Below are positions 23,834 through 35,762 of a stretch of DNA of 64,000 nucleotides, piece after piece. The stretch comes from Ehretia macrophylla (taxonomy: Eukaryota; Streptophyta; Magnoliopsida; Boraginales; Ehretiaceae): NCBI GenBank assembly GCA_037974665.1, contig CM075765.1, forward strand, positions 12,271,501 through 12,335,500, given 5' to 3'. Positions within the stretch are counted from its first letter, which is position 1. Every line of letters begins with the position of its first letter. Below the pieces are notes generated by a model that worked only from the letters and a program-made list of their open reading frames with translations, was not told where the DNA came from and ran no database searches. A program made the translations under genes and the position numbers.

Positions 23834-25744
23834 TGTTAGAGATATGCCCTAATACTATATATTTTGATGACATATTTTGGGGCATAATGACATTGATTTG
23901 TATATTATGGCATTGTTTTCTATATGTTTGTTTACATATTGACTTCTAATTGACATTCATATTCTCCCTTTTTCTGTATATGAATGGGTCTCTAGTATTT
24001 TTATTAAAGATATGTATTCTAAAAGGATTTAGAATATGTTGGCATCTCTCTTTATTATGATAAATATTTAAAATATTCATAGTCCTTAGATTATTTGATC
24101 GTGACTTCAATAATCTATTTTGGACTATCACATGTGTTGTTACCTTTGATTAATATAAGGATGTTAATAATAAAGGATGGTGAGTCACGTACCATAATAA
24201 TATCGGATGCAATTAATAAATATGTGAGTGATTATTAATGGAATAGATCACTGAATGTGATGTGAATAACAAATTACATGACTTTGAATTAATAATTTGT
24301 TATTCGTTGCAATTGTGTATGTAATCCTTTGACTTAAGACACTATGACTGTCATATGTATTGGAGTTTAGTACTTGCATTTGGACAATGCTTGTCTATGT
24401 TAATCGAGACGGGTTACGACCTCTTATATATAGTATTATTCATTCGGTATAGTAACTGACAGGTAGTTATCAAGATAAAATTCATTAACTTCCAGTGTGA
24501 GATGATATCCTATGCGATCTAAACATGGTTGTTGAATGAGAAAATCTTTGGCCAAAGCATTATGATGAAAATAGATTTTTCCATAGATGTCATCTCTCAT
24601 TCCATCATTTGGATCTATGCATTGTATCGAGTCTATGAACTTAATCGTATCATGATACTTGCTCGACGGGACAATTAATGGAAGGATTGGATTGCACAGT
24701 AATCTGTGACCATAAATAGATTCACTTGAATTGGACTTCATTATCTTATAAATTGTCTTGATACGGTAGTTGCTAGAATGTCACTCAAGAACCTTGAGGA
24801 TGTTTTGAGAATGACTTGAGACATTCTCTAAACAAATCGAAAATGGTTCGATTAACATTGAAAGTGTTCAACGTTTCCTCAATGTTATACGGTGGTGAAT
24901 CTAGAAAGTCACACACAATAAAACACTTGTGAATAGGTTTCTACTGAGCTTATTTTTTTGTTTTGAGACGTTAAAGTGTTAACGGTGTTGTAATTGACTA
25001 TTAATGGTTAATGGGACAAATGTATAATAATCGATAATTATTGGGACCAATATGGAAATATGAAAAAGTAGTTTTCATAATTTAAGCTAATAATGGTGAT
25101 TAGGATAAATTAATTATTTGCATAGTTGGAAAATTAACATAATATGTATATATGATATATATATATATGTATGCATGTCTTCCAAAAAGTCATAGAGCAC
25201 TTTACTTGGTCCACATTGTACCACATCATCTTGTCTACCCAATAGGTTCAAATGTTTGGCTTGGATTATACAAGACTAATATATGATGGATAATTGTTAT
25301 GCCAACATATATGTATATGATGTATGTATATGCAAAGGATAAAAAATATCTTCCACCACTGAAGTCTTGCAATTACACATAACACACAATACAACATAAA
25401 AGAAAATGAACTCTCATTTCTCTCTCCTAAGTCACGACCATGGTGAGGAAAAAGAAGATGAAATTTTATTTGCAATATTTCATCATGCAAGCTCATTCTA
25501 TCATCAAAGTTAGCTAGCACAACTACTTTGAAGATGGATGAAACCCATTCTATGCTTGTGTGGACCTACTAGATTTCTTGCATTTGTGAGAGGATTAGTC
25601 AAGCTTCAAGTGAACAAACTATGGCTTCCAAGGCTTGTCTTCAAGAGGTACACCTTTATACAAGCTCTTGATTACATATATTTGCTTTATATATGTGTAG
25701 ATTTTGTTAATTACATGAAATCGAGTTTAGGGTTTTGATGAACA
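23834..25744 (+). repeat. Solo LTR, 1.91 kb, with TSD TTATG
   Basis: Begins TGTTAGAGATATGCCC, a start common among plant Copia LTRs, and ends GTTTTGATGAACA. It is flanked by TTATG on both sides (23829-23833 and 25745-25749). No PBS or PPT is adjacent, so unequal recombination between two LTRs probably removed the body. Microsatellite-like TATATG runs lie near 25145-25175. The minus-strand ORF at 24436-24741 lies inside the LTR and is not called as a gene. Confidence 0.72.
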
Positions 25745-25879
25745 TTATGCTTTAATCTCAAGAATTTTTTAAATTCACCCATGCTTCTGCCTAGATTATT
25801 AGCTAGATGTTGTTCATGACCCTAAATGATCCTTCAGTATGCCTATTAATTCTCATTTTGTGATGAAAGCCCTACTTAA

Positions 25880-27240
25880 CCTTTTTTGCTCAGTAAGTAA
25901 TCGTTTCATTCAACTGTAAAAAAAACATACGTATACATGCTACATTAGTCAAAAGCAAAGCAAAAAGGATTCTACATAAGCCTATCAATGATATTCCATA
26001 TTGTACATAGATGCCTATTCATTGTACTATCTGCATATTTGTTTTGAAGAGTAATCATATGTCTAACGTCCAAGAGAATTTTCTCCATTAACTGCTCTTC
26101 TGTATTGGCTCCTGATCCATGGACTCTGCAATTCCTCTCTTGCCAAAGTTGGTAAACACTTGAACTGAAAGTTGCCTTAGCTAGATCAGTTCTTAAGCTC
26201 CTTTTACGACATGTACTGCTTAATCTTGTCACAATAAGATCCCATTGGACATTCAAATTCTTCATATCAAGTAGAAGACAAAGTTGCTTCCAGATTCTTT
26301 GCGAAAATGGGCAATCAAAAAATAGATGTTCCCTAGTCTCAAGCCCAAGCCTGCAAAATTCACAATTAGCATCATTGATAACTCTCCAACTGAGAAGCCT
26401 TTGCTTAGTAAAGTTACGATCAAGACACATCAATCAGGTACAAAAGCCTTGTTTAGGTATCACGACCTTATCCCAAATCAGTCTCGCCAATGCACTTTGT
26501 TGCCTTTGTGTCTGATGCGATTCCAAGTGGAAGTCGAGTTAAACTTACCCCTGCAATCAGCAAACCAACCAACATTGTCCTCTCGGCTGTGAGGATATAA
26601 AGAATTAACAAACTGCCACATGAAGTGCAGGTTCCCTGGCCAGGACCATTGGCCTAGAAAGATGAACTGCTCCACTCTCGCATTAGAATACTCCACAGGA
26701 AGTACAAGGTTGTTGGTAGAAGCATAATCAACAAGGCGACCGATAGGCAACCAATTATCCCAGTACAACCATGTTCTCCTCCCACTTCCAACTTTATGCC
26801 GTACAAAGTTGGCTGCCATTTCACGACATTTAAGCAAGCTCCTCCATGTCCAAGTTACATTGCGTGGGATGTTGATGCTCCAAATATTACCATGGTTAAG
26901 AAGAACTTTATTAGCCCAGGCACCCCACAGAGAATGATCATCTTTATAAGTATTCCAAAAAAGCTTAAGAATTGCAACTTGGTTGATCTCACTAAGATTA
27001 CGGATACCCAAACCACCCTCATCCAGAGGTAAACAGAGCTCTTGCCATGCCACCTTCGCCCCCTTGACTACATGTCCTCCACTTTTCCAAAGAAATGCAG
27101 CAAACTTCCTTTCAACGATCTTAATGACCCCTTTAGGAAGAAGGAAAACGTTGCACCAGTAAAGAGTGATACTAGTGAGGACTGATTTGATCAGTTGCAC
27201 TCTGCCCGCAAATGACAGAGAAATTAGAGAATTTTAAATT
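25880..27240 (-). pseudogene. L1-type LINE, 5'-truncated 3' half
   Basis: The minus strand reads through the post-RT part of a plant LINE ORF2. It starts inside SFAGRVQLIKSV (27235), then a Trp-rich region with EGGLGIRNL (27200-26478). After a stop and frameshift near 26440-26480 comes the zinc-binding RVT segment NCEFCRLGLETREHLFFDC and the C-terminus (26433-25972). The RT core and endonuclease are missing, as expected for 5' truncation during target-primed insertion. A short A6 tract near 25880 may be the tail. It would have encoded the reverse transcriptase that copies LINE RNA. Confidence 0.82.
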
Positions 27241-28119
27241 TATTTTTCTTCTTATGTAGGATGCAGTTTACTCAAACTATGGATATTATGTTGAAACTTT
27301 CACTTAAATATCTTTTGTTTGGTCAATAAAACTTTCAGTTAAAGCAAAAAGAGTTTTAGATAAATATTATAATTTAAGATCAAATATGTCATTGATAATG
27401 GACATTTACTATCCCAATGACCATAAAATTTTTATAAAATTTTCCAAAAATTGAGGGGTTACTAAATAAAAAAATGTTTCATAATTCCAAGTAAATATCT
27501 CAAATTGTTTCCTGATAAATTGTTCAATATTCATGGCTTTACAATCCCAATTCTCATTTTATTGTTCATTAAGCTGGACATGCATCTTTAAGGATACTTC
27601 TTATATTTTTTCATAAGCAAAATTGGGGGAAAACAATATGTTTGTAGTTTGCACAATGAACATGAAGTTGTAAACACTGCAACATTATTGAACAATATTC
27701 TTGAAGAAAATCGCAGCCTGAGATAGCTACAAAAACAAAGGTTTGCCAACCAATGCGAACAATAATTTATCATTTTTTCCACGCGTGCTTGTTTGCATTG
27801 GCTATAAATAGTAACCAATTAAGCTTTCCACATTTCATTTCTAAGACTTAGCATTAAGAAACTTTAGAAGCATATTTACCATGTTCCATTTTCTTATCAA
27901 ATGAAGCCGAATCAATATTTATTTTCAACAATGATCATAACTAGACATATTCATCTAGAGGAAACATGAAGTCACTATGACTATAGATAATAACTTGTAG
28001 TTACCTTCAATTTTACAGGAATTTTACATGTATAGAATGCTAACATAAGTAAATGAAAAATGCTATTAGTCCCTCTCTAAAGACTACACAAGCATTGAAA
28101 CCAACTACAAAATTGGATC
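27241..28119. other. Non-coding gap between two LINEs
   Basis: AT-rich, without a domain. It includes the promoter-like stretch at 27795-27880. Otherwise nothing I can support. Confidence 0.5.
27795..27881 (+). promoter_or_regulatory. Orphan promoter-like stretch
   Basis: ATTGG (a reversed CCAAT word) is followed at once by GCTATAAATAG (about 27801-27811). An A-rich, leader-like 60-bp stretch and ACCATG near 27877 follow. The ORF after it has only 7 codons. It may be the promoter of a lost gene or a chance arrangement. Confidence 0.25.
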
Positions 28120-30431
28120 ATCCATGCATTACTCTAACATTCCTTCTAGAATTGTCTCTCTCCGAGAGGAAGTCTTTTCTCTTCAACAGGTGATGCTCTC
28201 CGGACTTGCTAATGAGTAGCCTATTGCTAAGAAAAAAATCCTTATGAAAGAGATTATATTGGATCATTATTGAAGCTCATGAAGCTATGCTCAAGCAAAA
28301 ATCTCGCATTCAATGGCTTAAAAAAGGTGATTCAACACTATCTTTTTTTCATAAGGCAATCGAATGTAGGTTTGTTAAAAAACTATTACCCATATTACCT
28401 CCTCCAATGACCAAGTTCTTACAAAGGAAGATGAGGTATGTAATGAATTCTTAAATTACTTTTCTAATCTTATTGGTTCGAACAAAACTTCAAATGAAGT
28501 TTCCAATGTTAAGGACATTAGATATATCATTTATAAAACTATTCCTCACGAGCTTGCTCATCAACTTTCCATGAATGTTACTCATGAGGAAATTAGAGAA
28601 GTTATGTTCTCGCTTGATAGTCACAAAAGCCTAGGTCTGGATGGTTTCACCTCGTACTTCTACAAAAGTGCTTGGAGCATTGTTGGTTAGGATGTTGTTA
28701 ATACTATTCAATATTTCTTTTCCTCATCTTGTCTTCTTCGTGAGGTAAACTCTTATCTTTATTGCTTTAGTTCCTAAAGACCCCAACCCCTACATGGTTA
28801 AGGATTATAAGCCTATCTCTTCTGCAACACTGTTTATAAATACATCACAAAAATCATTGCTAACTGCATAGAGAGTTGTCTCCTTCACATCATTTCTACC
28901 AATCAATTTGTATTTGTCAAGAATAGGCTGATTACTGAAAATATCCTTATTGCGCAAGATATTGTCAGAGGTTACCATAGGCATAATTCTACACCTTGTT
29001 GCACTTTAAAAGTTGATCTTATAAAGGCTTTTGATACTTTGAGGTGGTATTTTGTTATTTCTGCTTTCCATACTTTTGGTTTTCCTCCTAACATAATCAA
29101 CTAGATTTATGCATGCATTATTACACCCTGTTTTTTTGTCTCCATCAATAGTAGTTTGGAAGGGTACTTTAAGGGCTTTAATTGTATTAGACAAGGTGAT
29201 CCTTTGTCTCCTTCTTTTTTTATCATATTTATGGAAGTCCTTACCCGTCTCCTTAATATTTTGTAAAGAAAAAAATTCTTTACTTTTCATATGATATATG
29301 AGAAAGCTGAATCATCGTTCTTTTGCTGATGACCTTATTATTTTTGGCAAAACAAATTTGGGCCATTAATGGTATTTTTGATGTTCTTAAGGTTTTTCAT
29401 ATACTTTCTGGTTTGAAGTATAATGTTGAAAAAAGTGAGGTGTTTTTTGAGGGGTGGTGATCAAAACTTAAGAGATTGTATTAAGTACACTTTGGGGTTT
29501 AAAGAAGGTTCCCTCCTTGTCCGTTACCTTGGAGTTCTTTTGATCTCTGGGAAACTCAAAAAAAATTGATTGCCAAAGTCTAATTGATAAAATTGCTAAA
29601 AGGATTAGTCATTGCACCTTGAACTGGCTCACTTTTGCAGGTAGGCTTCAACTCTTGAAATATGTGCTTAATCGCTTTCTTCTCTTTTGGACTAATGCTT
29701 TGTTTATCCTTAAAGGTAATTTGAATACTATTGAAAGAAAATTTATAGCTTTTTTTTTTTGTGTGACACTTGTCCTAAAGTTGTTTGGGATAATATTTGT
29801 AAGCCTTTTCATGAAGGTGGTTAAGGTCTTTGAAAGCTTATTGATATCAACAAAGTGAATTTCTTGAAGTCATTTTGGAGATTGTACTCTGTGAGAAACA
29901 TTACTTGGAGTCTTTGGGTTTGGATCAACTATATTAAGGATAAATGCATTTGGAACATGAATATTCCTATAGATGCCAATTGGTCTTGGAGAAAGATTCA
30001 TAAGTTTAGACCTATTGCTTGTGACCTTATCACTTATAGAATTAGTAATAACAAGGATACTTTTTTCTAGTATGAAAATTGGCACCTTTTTGGCATTCTC
30101 CTTCCTTTACATAACATTAGAGTCCTTTATCTGTACTTGGATAGTAGAATCTCAAACATTGTCAACGATGGTCAATGGGTTTGGCCTATATACCTATCTT
30201 CTTTTGTCAAACTAAATCCTAATAATTTTTGTATCTCCATTTGTATTGACAGGGATGATCATTTTCGGTAGAACACCACTAACAATGGTATTTTTACTTT
30301 TCATAGTACTTGGGATCATATTAGAGATCAGGGTCCCCATTTTGCATGCCATCATTTAATTTGGTTCCCCCACAATATTCCCAAACACGGTTACATCACC
30401 TGGTTTGCTAGCTTAGACCGTTTAACTAGGA
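28120..30431 (+). pseudogene. L1-type LINE ORF2, part 1 (RT region)
   Basis: The plus strand shows the plant LINE order: KQKSRIQWLKKGDSTLSFFH near 28300, then SHKSLGLDGFTSYFYKSAW near 28620. RQGDPLSPSFFIIFMEVLTR follows near 29195, and the catalytic FADDLIIF (YADD equivalent) at about 29317-29340. GRLQLLKYVLN lies near 29640 and an FPHNIPKHGYITWFA segment near 30370. Many stops and frameshifts separate these, and the endonuclease is absent. The reading stops at 30431 where an LTR element was inserted; it resumes at 38221. Confidence 0.8.
30427..30431. repeat. Target site duplication TAGGA (left)
   Basis: Matches 38221-38225 exactly. Confidence 0.85.
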
Positions 30432-31098
30432 TGTCACGCCCCAAATCTGGTCTTAGGGAAACCAGTTCAGGACACAACGACACACAGACATTATAACAAC
30501 TGTAATATGAACATCCAATAAGAAACAAAAAATACCCAAACATATTTATATAAACTCTATATCCAAGTAGACATAATACTCAAACCAGGTTCTCAACGGG
30601 CATACATAAAATCCAAACGTGATCATGAATCCAATCATAATCACTTACATATACAATCAAAACAAGCTAGACTTCAAAATAGACAAGTTATTAAATATTC
30701 CAAATATAAACTAAACATAACCTCTTACAACAAATTATTGAAACCATTAAACAATGTTTCAACTCAAACACAAGCTAAGCACGGATTTCACTCCATGGTT
30801 CTCCAACAGTTTTCTCATGCACATAATCATCATCATGTACACCTGAAGCATGCATCACAGAAACGTGAGCTTATTTATAACAAAGTCAATGGAAATGGGA
30901 AATAGTTAAGGGGATTTTTAAAGCCATAACCTGTAAATCAATTAATCACATTAGAAACAACATATAACTTGAGCATTAAAGCCATAAACCACGTTATAAG
31001 GATACTGTTCATTGTTTGTTGATGTCGTCACTTATAACCCCTACACGAACTCATCACGTTCAACTTTCACATCTCCTTGTCACTCCCGCATATTGGTA

Positions 31099-31364
31099 CT
31101 CCGGATGTATCTACCTAGACACCTCACTCCTCATGGCTTTACTCCAACCATATGAGAATGGTGTCAGACTATGGTAGTCGTGCAATTACCTGTAAGCCCT
31201 ATGCCGCCCGGCATGACACGACGCTACCAAGCTCCGGATGTACCCACCTAAACACCCCAGTTCCCATGGCCCTACTCCGACCACATGAGAACGGTGTCAG
31301 ACTATGGGAGTCGTGCAATTACCCGCACGCCCTATACCGCCCGGCACGACACGACGCTACCAAT
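31099..31364 (+). repeat. 133-bp unit, two tandem copies (left LTR)
   Basis: Unit starts CTCCGGATGTA and ends GACGCTACCAA, with a step of 133 bp. It contains GGTGTCAGACTATGG and GCCGCCCGGCAYGACACGACG. The right LTR has the same pair at 35129-35394. Confidence 0.85.
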
Positions 31365-31375
31365 CCCCGCATAAG

Positions 31376-31705
31376 TTTGACCTTCGCATAAGGGTATTCA
31401 CGTGATCGCATAATATAACATAAGGGTATCCACATATCTTCTCATAAGGGTATCCACTCGATCGCATAATATCATATAAGGGTATCCACCCGATCATATT
31501 CACATTCGCATAAGGGTATCCACCCAACACATTCACATTCGCATAAGGGTATCCACCCAACGCATTCAACGCATTCGCATAAGGGAATACCCCAACGCTT
31601 TCACATAAGGGACTACGCCCAACGCTTTCACATAAGGGACTACGCCTAATGCTTTCACATAAGGGTGTCAGCCCAATAATATAAGGGTATCCACCTAACG
31701 CTTTG
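31376..31705 (+). repeat. ~27-bp minisatellite (left LTR)
   Basis: Repeats of CATAAGGGTATCCACCCAA / CATAAGGGACTACGCCCAA with CGCTTTCA or CATTCACATTCG spacers. Many units are exactly 27 bp, so all frames stay open through it and produce repeated peptides. Confidence 0.85.
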
Positions 31706-34120
31706 CATCACATAGCATCAAAGACATTCATACATTCGCATTAACCATTTAACACATATTTATGACAAATAAAGGAGATCACCAAAGTAGGTTGAACTCC
31801 CGAGCATATTCACGTATCATGTTCATTTGACAAACTCCTAACCATAGCAATCATGCTACATTTAACATGCATCAATACACTCACATTTAAAGACAACACA
31901 TTCTTTAATTCAACCAAACATCATTAAACATATATCCAACACATTAGTACCAACATTCAACTATCAAAGAACATGATCTTTACAACATATTAACATCATC
32001 TAAGTACATAAAAACATGACCTTTACACATTAACACCAATTAAAGCTTGAAAAAATATAATCATTACAAATCAACTATTTCTAACAAGATTAAACCATCC
32101 TATGAATCTCTACAACATATAACTTCAACACAATTAATATAGAAACTAATTATAATGCATTATGAATACATTACAACAACAAAACCAAACATTAAACAAG
32201 CTAAACAAACAAATCTATAAAATTGCATAGTTGCTGGAATTTTATGAAATTAATCAAAATAAACTCCTAAATTCACCAAACTCTCACTAAAGCCATGAAA
32301 TCATATACCAATCACATATATATAATCATAAACACCAAATCTAACTCAAATTCTCAACTTCTAATTAATAAAGTTAACACATAATCACCTATTTCATCTC
32401 TAATAAATTCATATGTATGTATTAAGCTCTCAAATACTACTACAACATCTAATCATCCATACAAGCATTTATAACACACTTATACATGATTTCAACAGAT
32501 CAAAGTAAGCATATACAAACAAAAACTTAAAATCTCCACCTCTAGCTAAAGCACTTCTACTTCTTAATTCAGCGGAAGCTTAACTTAATCAAATTGTATG
32601 TCCATGTTAATAATCTCTAAATACCATGTTTTCTATCTATAAACGAAGCTTATCGAATTTAGATTGTTCTAGGTTCAAACGGAACTCAATTCCGAGTTAA
32701 ATTCATTGAGTTATAGCCATTTTAGTGCAAGTACTACCAACTGTCCAATTGAAACATTTTTCTACCACATCTCGGAAATAGAAAATTCGGAAGGTCTGAA
32801 CGTTGGAATATGACTTTTTGTAAAACACAAAGTTTGTTCCCAACTGCCTAATCTAGATACTGTACAATTTTCGTTTGATTCCAAGGTCGTTTACTATTTT
32901 TGAAACGTAAAAGAAATCAGAGGCAGTGAGCTGTCCAATAAATAATTGATAGATTTCATGGCAAATTCACTTCCTATCTTGCTTCTATAATATCACAAAC
33001 CTCAAATACAAGCATAAACAAGACCACATAATACTATAACAACCTAGATTACAAACCCTATCTTTTATCTTCAAAAATGCAAAACAAATACAAGATATAA
33101 CAACAAGAACACAATAAATCCAAAAATCTACTCCTAACACATATATCTAGCATTATGAATCAAGATAACAACATTTCTTCAAACTAAATTTAATTTCTAG
33201 AATTTAAATCATGCAAGCACACAACCTCCCCCACCTTAATTTAGCATCTAAGGCTAGAAATGAAGATGAAATGGCAATAAAAAACTTCTTTATGGATCAA
33301 ACTTTGCTCAAATCCACCAAGGAATGAAGAATCAAGCTTGGAAATAGTTTTTCTTCTCTTTTCTCTTGTCGCAGAATTGTGTAGGTGTTCTAGGTGTTGT
33401 GTGTGTTTTTGTCTTGCAAAATAATATTTGGCTGAAATAAATAGGCTAAGTCCAATGGTCAAATAACTAAGTAAGCAAAGTCAAATAGCATTTGTTTGGT
33501 CAAACCCGTATATACAAAACAACTTTGACACCTTTTACTAAAACAATCATAACTTATGCTAGAGAACTCCAATTCACGAACGGTTTGAAGCGTTAGAAAC
33601 TAGACTCGTAGAGCTTTCCAACCATATATAATTAGTGCAGTGTGTATATTTTGTCTTGCAAGAATAATGATAGGTTGATATTTAAAGACCAAGTCAAAGT
33701 TGGTGTTTTACAAAATGTCTTATCTATTTGTATGTATTTTAGTATACATACATGTATGTAATAAAAATATCTAATGTATTTATACATATTCAAATATGTA
33801 TACATATATGTATTATATAAGTATAATGTATAAAATAATTTAGTGGTCAAATGAAGTCAAATACAAAAAGTCAAAGTTATCATACTAAGTATATTCTTAT
33901 AGATTTATATGTATTTATGTATGTATTTTATGTATATAAGAGTAAGACTAAGTCAAATACGGTGGTCTTAGTAAAAATATGACTATAAATATTCATACGT
34001 ATACAATTTAAATGCAAATTCGTTGTAGTAAAATTGTTAAACACATAATTAGCACAAAATACTATTAAATAATGTTTTAAACAAATAAATGCACATATAA
34101 TGAAATTCTCGGGTCTCACA

Positions 34121-34135
34121 TCCTCATCTCCTTAA
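34121..34135 (-). other. Polypurine tract of the giant-LTR element
   Basis: The reverse strand reads TTAAGGAGATGAGGA directly before the LTR start TGTGAGACCC. Confidence 0.8.
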
Positions 34136-34445
34136 AACAATTGCGCCCTCGCAATTCTTACTCTTCTAAACTATACCATATACTGCTACTCACTCCGATC
34201 TCAACTTTCCCAAGAAATCTAAACAGGTTAATCACACAAGCAAGTTATAAGCAATTAAAGTCACATAAACAACGTACTTCACATAAGACAAGTTGATCAC
34301 ATAACTCACATTGGTCACTTAAAGCACATTAACAACATTTAGTTTACACCACACACAAGGCGTGCATATATTATTTCAAAACACATTCCTATTAAAACTT
34401 TACCTGACAATCCGAAGATCCTATCCTGGCTGATGAGCTATCTAA
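34136..34445 (-). other. Minimal interior of the giant-LTR element
   Basis: About 310 bp without an ORF of note. Next to the PPT the reverse strand encodes ELRGRNCFKEM in one frame. This is reminiscent of the end of chromovirus Gypsy polyproteins, where a variable tail precedes the PPT. It is a weak hint only. Confidence 0.4.
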
Positions 34446-34457
34446 GCTCTGATACCA
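34446..34457 (-). other. Primer binding site (tRNA-iMet) of the giant-LTR element
   Basis: The reverse strand reads TGGTATCAGAGC, 4 bp from the LTR boundary at 34462. Confidence 0.85.
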
Positions 34458-35128
34458 CAAATGTCATGCCCCAAATCCGTCTTAGAGAAACCAGTTCAGG
34501 ACGCAACGACACACGGACATTATAACGGTAGTAATATGAACATCCAATAAGAAACAGAAAATACCCAAACATATCTATATAAAGTCTATATCCAAGTAGA
34601 CACAATACTCAAACCAGGTTCTCAACGAGCATACATAAAATCCAAACATGATCATGAATCCAACCATGATCACTTATATATACAATCAATACAAGCTAGA
34701 CTTCAAAATAGACAAGTTATTAAGTATTCCAAATATAAACTAAACATAACCTCTTACAACAAACTATTGAAACCATTAAACAATGTTTCAACTCAAACAC
34801 AAACTGAGCACGGATTTCATTCCACGGTTCTCCAACAGTTTCCTCATGCACATAATCATCGTCATGTACACCTGTAGCATGCATCACAGAGGGGTAAGCT
34901 TATTTATAACAAAGCTTAGTGGAAATGGGAAACAGTGAAGGGGATTTTTAAAGCCATAACCTGTAAATCAATTAATCACATTAGAAACAACATATAACTT
35001 GAGCATTAAAGCCATAAACTACATTATAAGGATATTGTTCATTGTTTGTTGATGTCATCACTTATAACCCCTACATGAACTCATCACGTTCACTTTTCAC
35101 ATCTCCTTGTCACTCCTGCATATTGGTA

Positions 35129-35394
35129 CTCCGGATGTACCCACCTAGACACCCCACTCCTCATGGCCTTACTCCAACCATGTGAGAATGGTGTCAGACT
35201 ATGGTAGTCGTGCAATTACCTGTAAGCCCTATGCCGCCCGGCACGACACGACGCTACCAAGCTCCGGATGTACCCACCTAGACACCCTAGTCCCCATGGC
35301 CCTACTTCGACCACTTGAGAATGGTGTCAGACTATGGTAGTCGTGCAATTACCCGTAAGCCCTATGCCGCCCGGCACGACACGACGCTACCAAG
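35129..35394 (+). repeat. 133-bp unit, two tandem copies (right LTR)
   Basis: Same pair as at 31099-31364. The duplication therefore existed before this insertion, since both LTRs are copied from one template. Confidence 0.85.
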
Positions 35395-35397
35395 CCC

Positions 35398-35762
35398 CGC
35401 ATAAGATTGACCTCCGCATAAGGGTATCCACTCGATCGCATAATACATAATATCACATAAGGGTATCCATTTGATCGCATAATATCACATAAGGGTATCC
35501 ACCCGATCACATTCACATTCGCATAAGGGTATCCACCCAACACATTCACATTCGCATAAGGGTATCCACCCAATGCATTCAACGCATTCGCATAAGAGAA
35601 TACACCCAACGCTTTCACATAAGGGAATACACCCAACGCTTTCACATAAGGGACTACGCCTAACGCTTTCACATAAGGGACTATGCCCAACGCTTTCACA
35701 TAAGGGACTACGCCCAACGCTTTCACATAAGGGTGTCAACCCAACAATAAAAGGGTATCCAC
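35398..35762 (+). repeat. ~27-bp minisatellite (right LTR)
   Basis: Counterpart of 31376-31705. Unit number and order differ slightly between the two LTRs, as expected for slippage after insertion. Confidence 0.85.

Larger units (their letters stand above)
30432..34120 (-). repeat. 3' LTR of the giant-LTR element
   Basis: 3689 bp, TGTCACGCCCC...GGGTCTCACA on the plus strand. It contains the 133-bp duplicated unit and the minisatellite described separately, then AT-rich sequence. Compared with the right LTR it lacks about 24 bp near 33627. Confidence 0.88.

Noticed and set aside
24436-24741. 101-codon minus-strand ORF
   Set aside because: It lies wholly inside the solo LTR, lacks a recognisable domain, and its composition matches the surrounding AT-rich LTR.
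31376-31705. Regularly spaced repeats that could suggest a CRISPR array
   Set aside because: Units are contiguous and variable, with no unique spacers, in a plant retrotransposon LTR.
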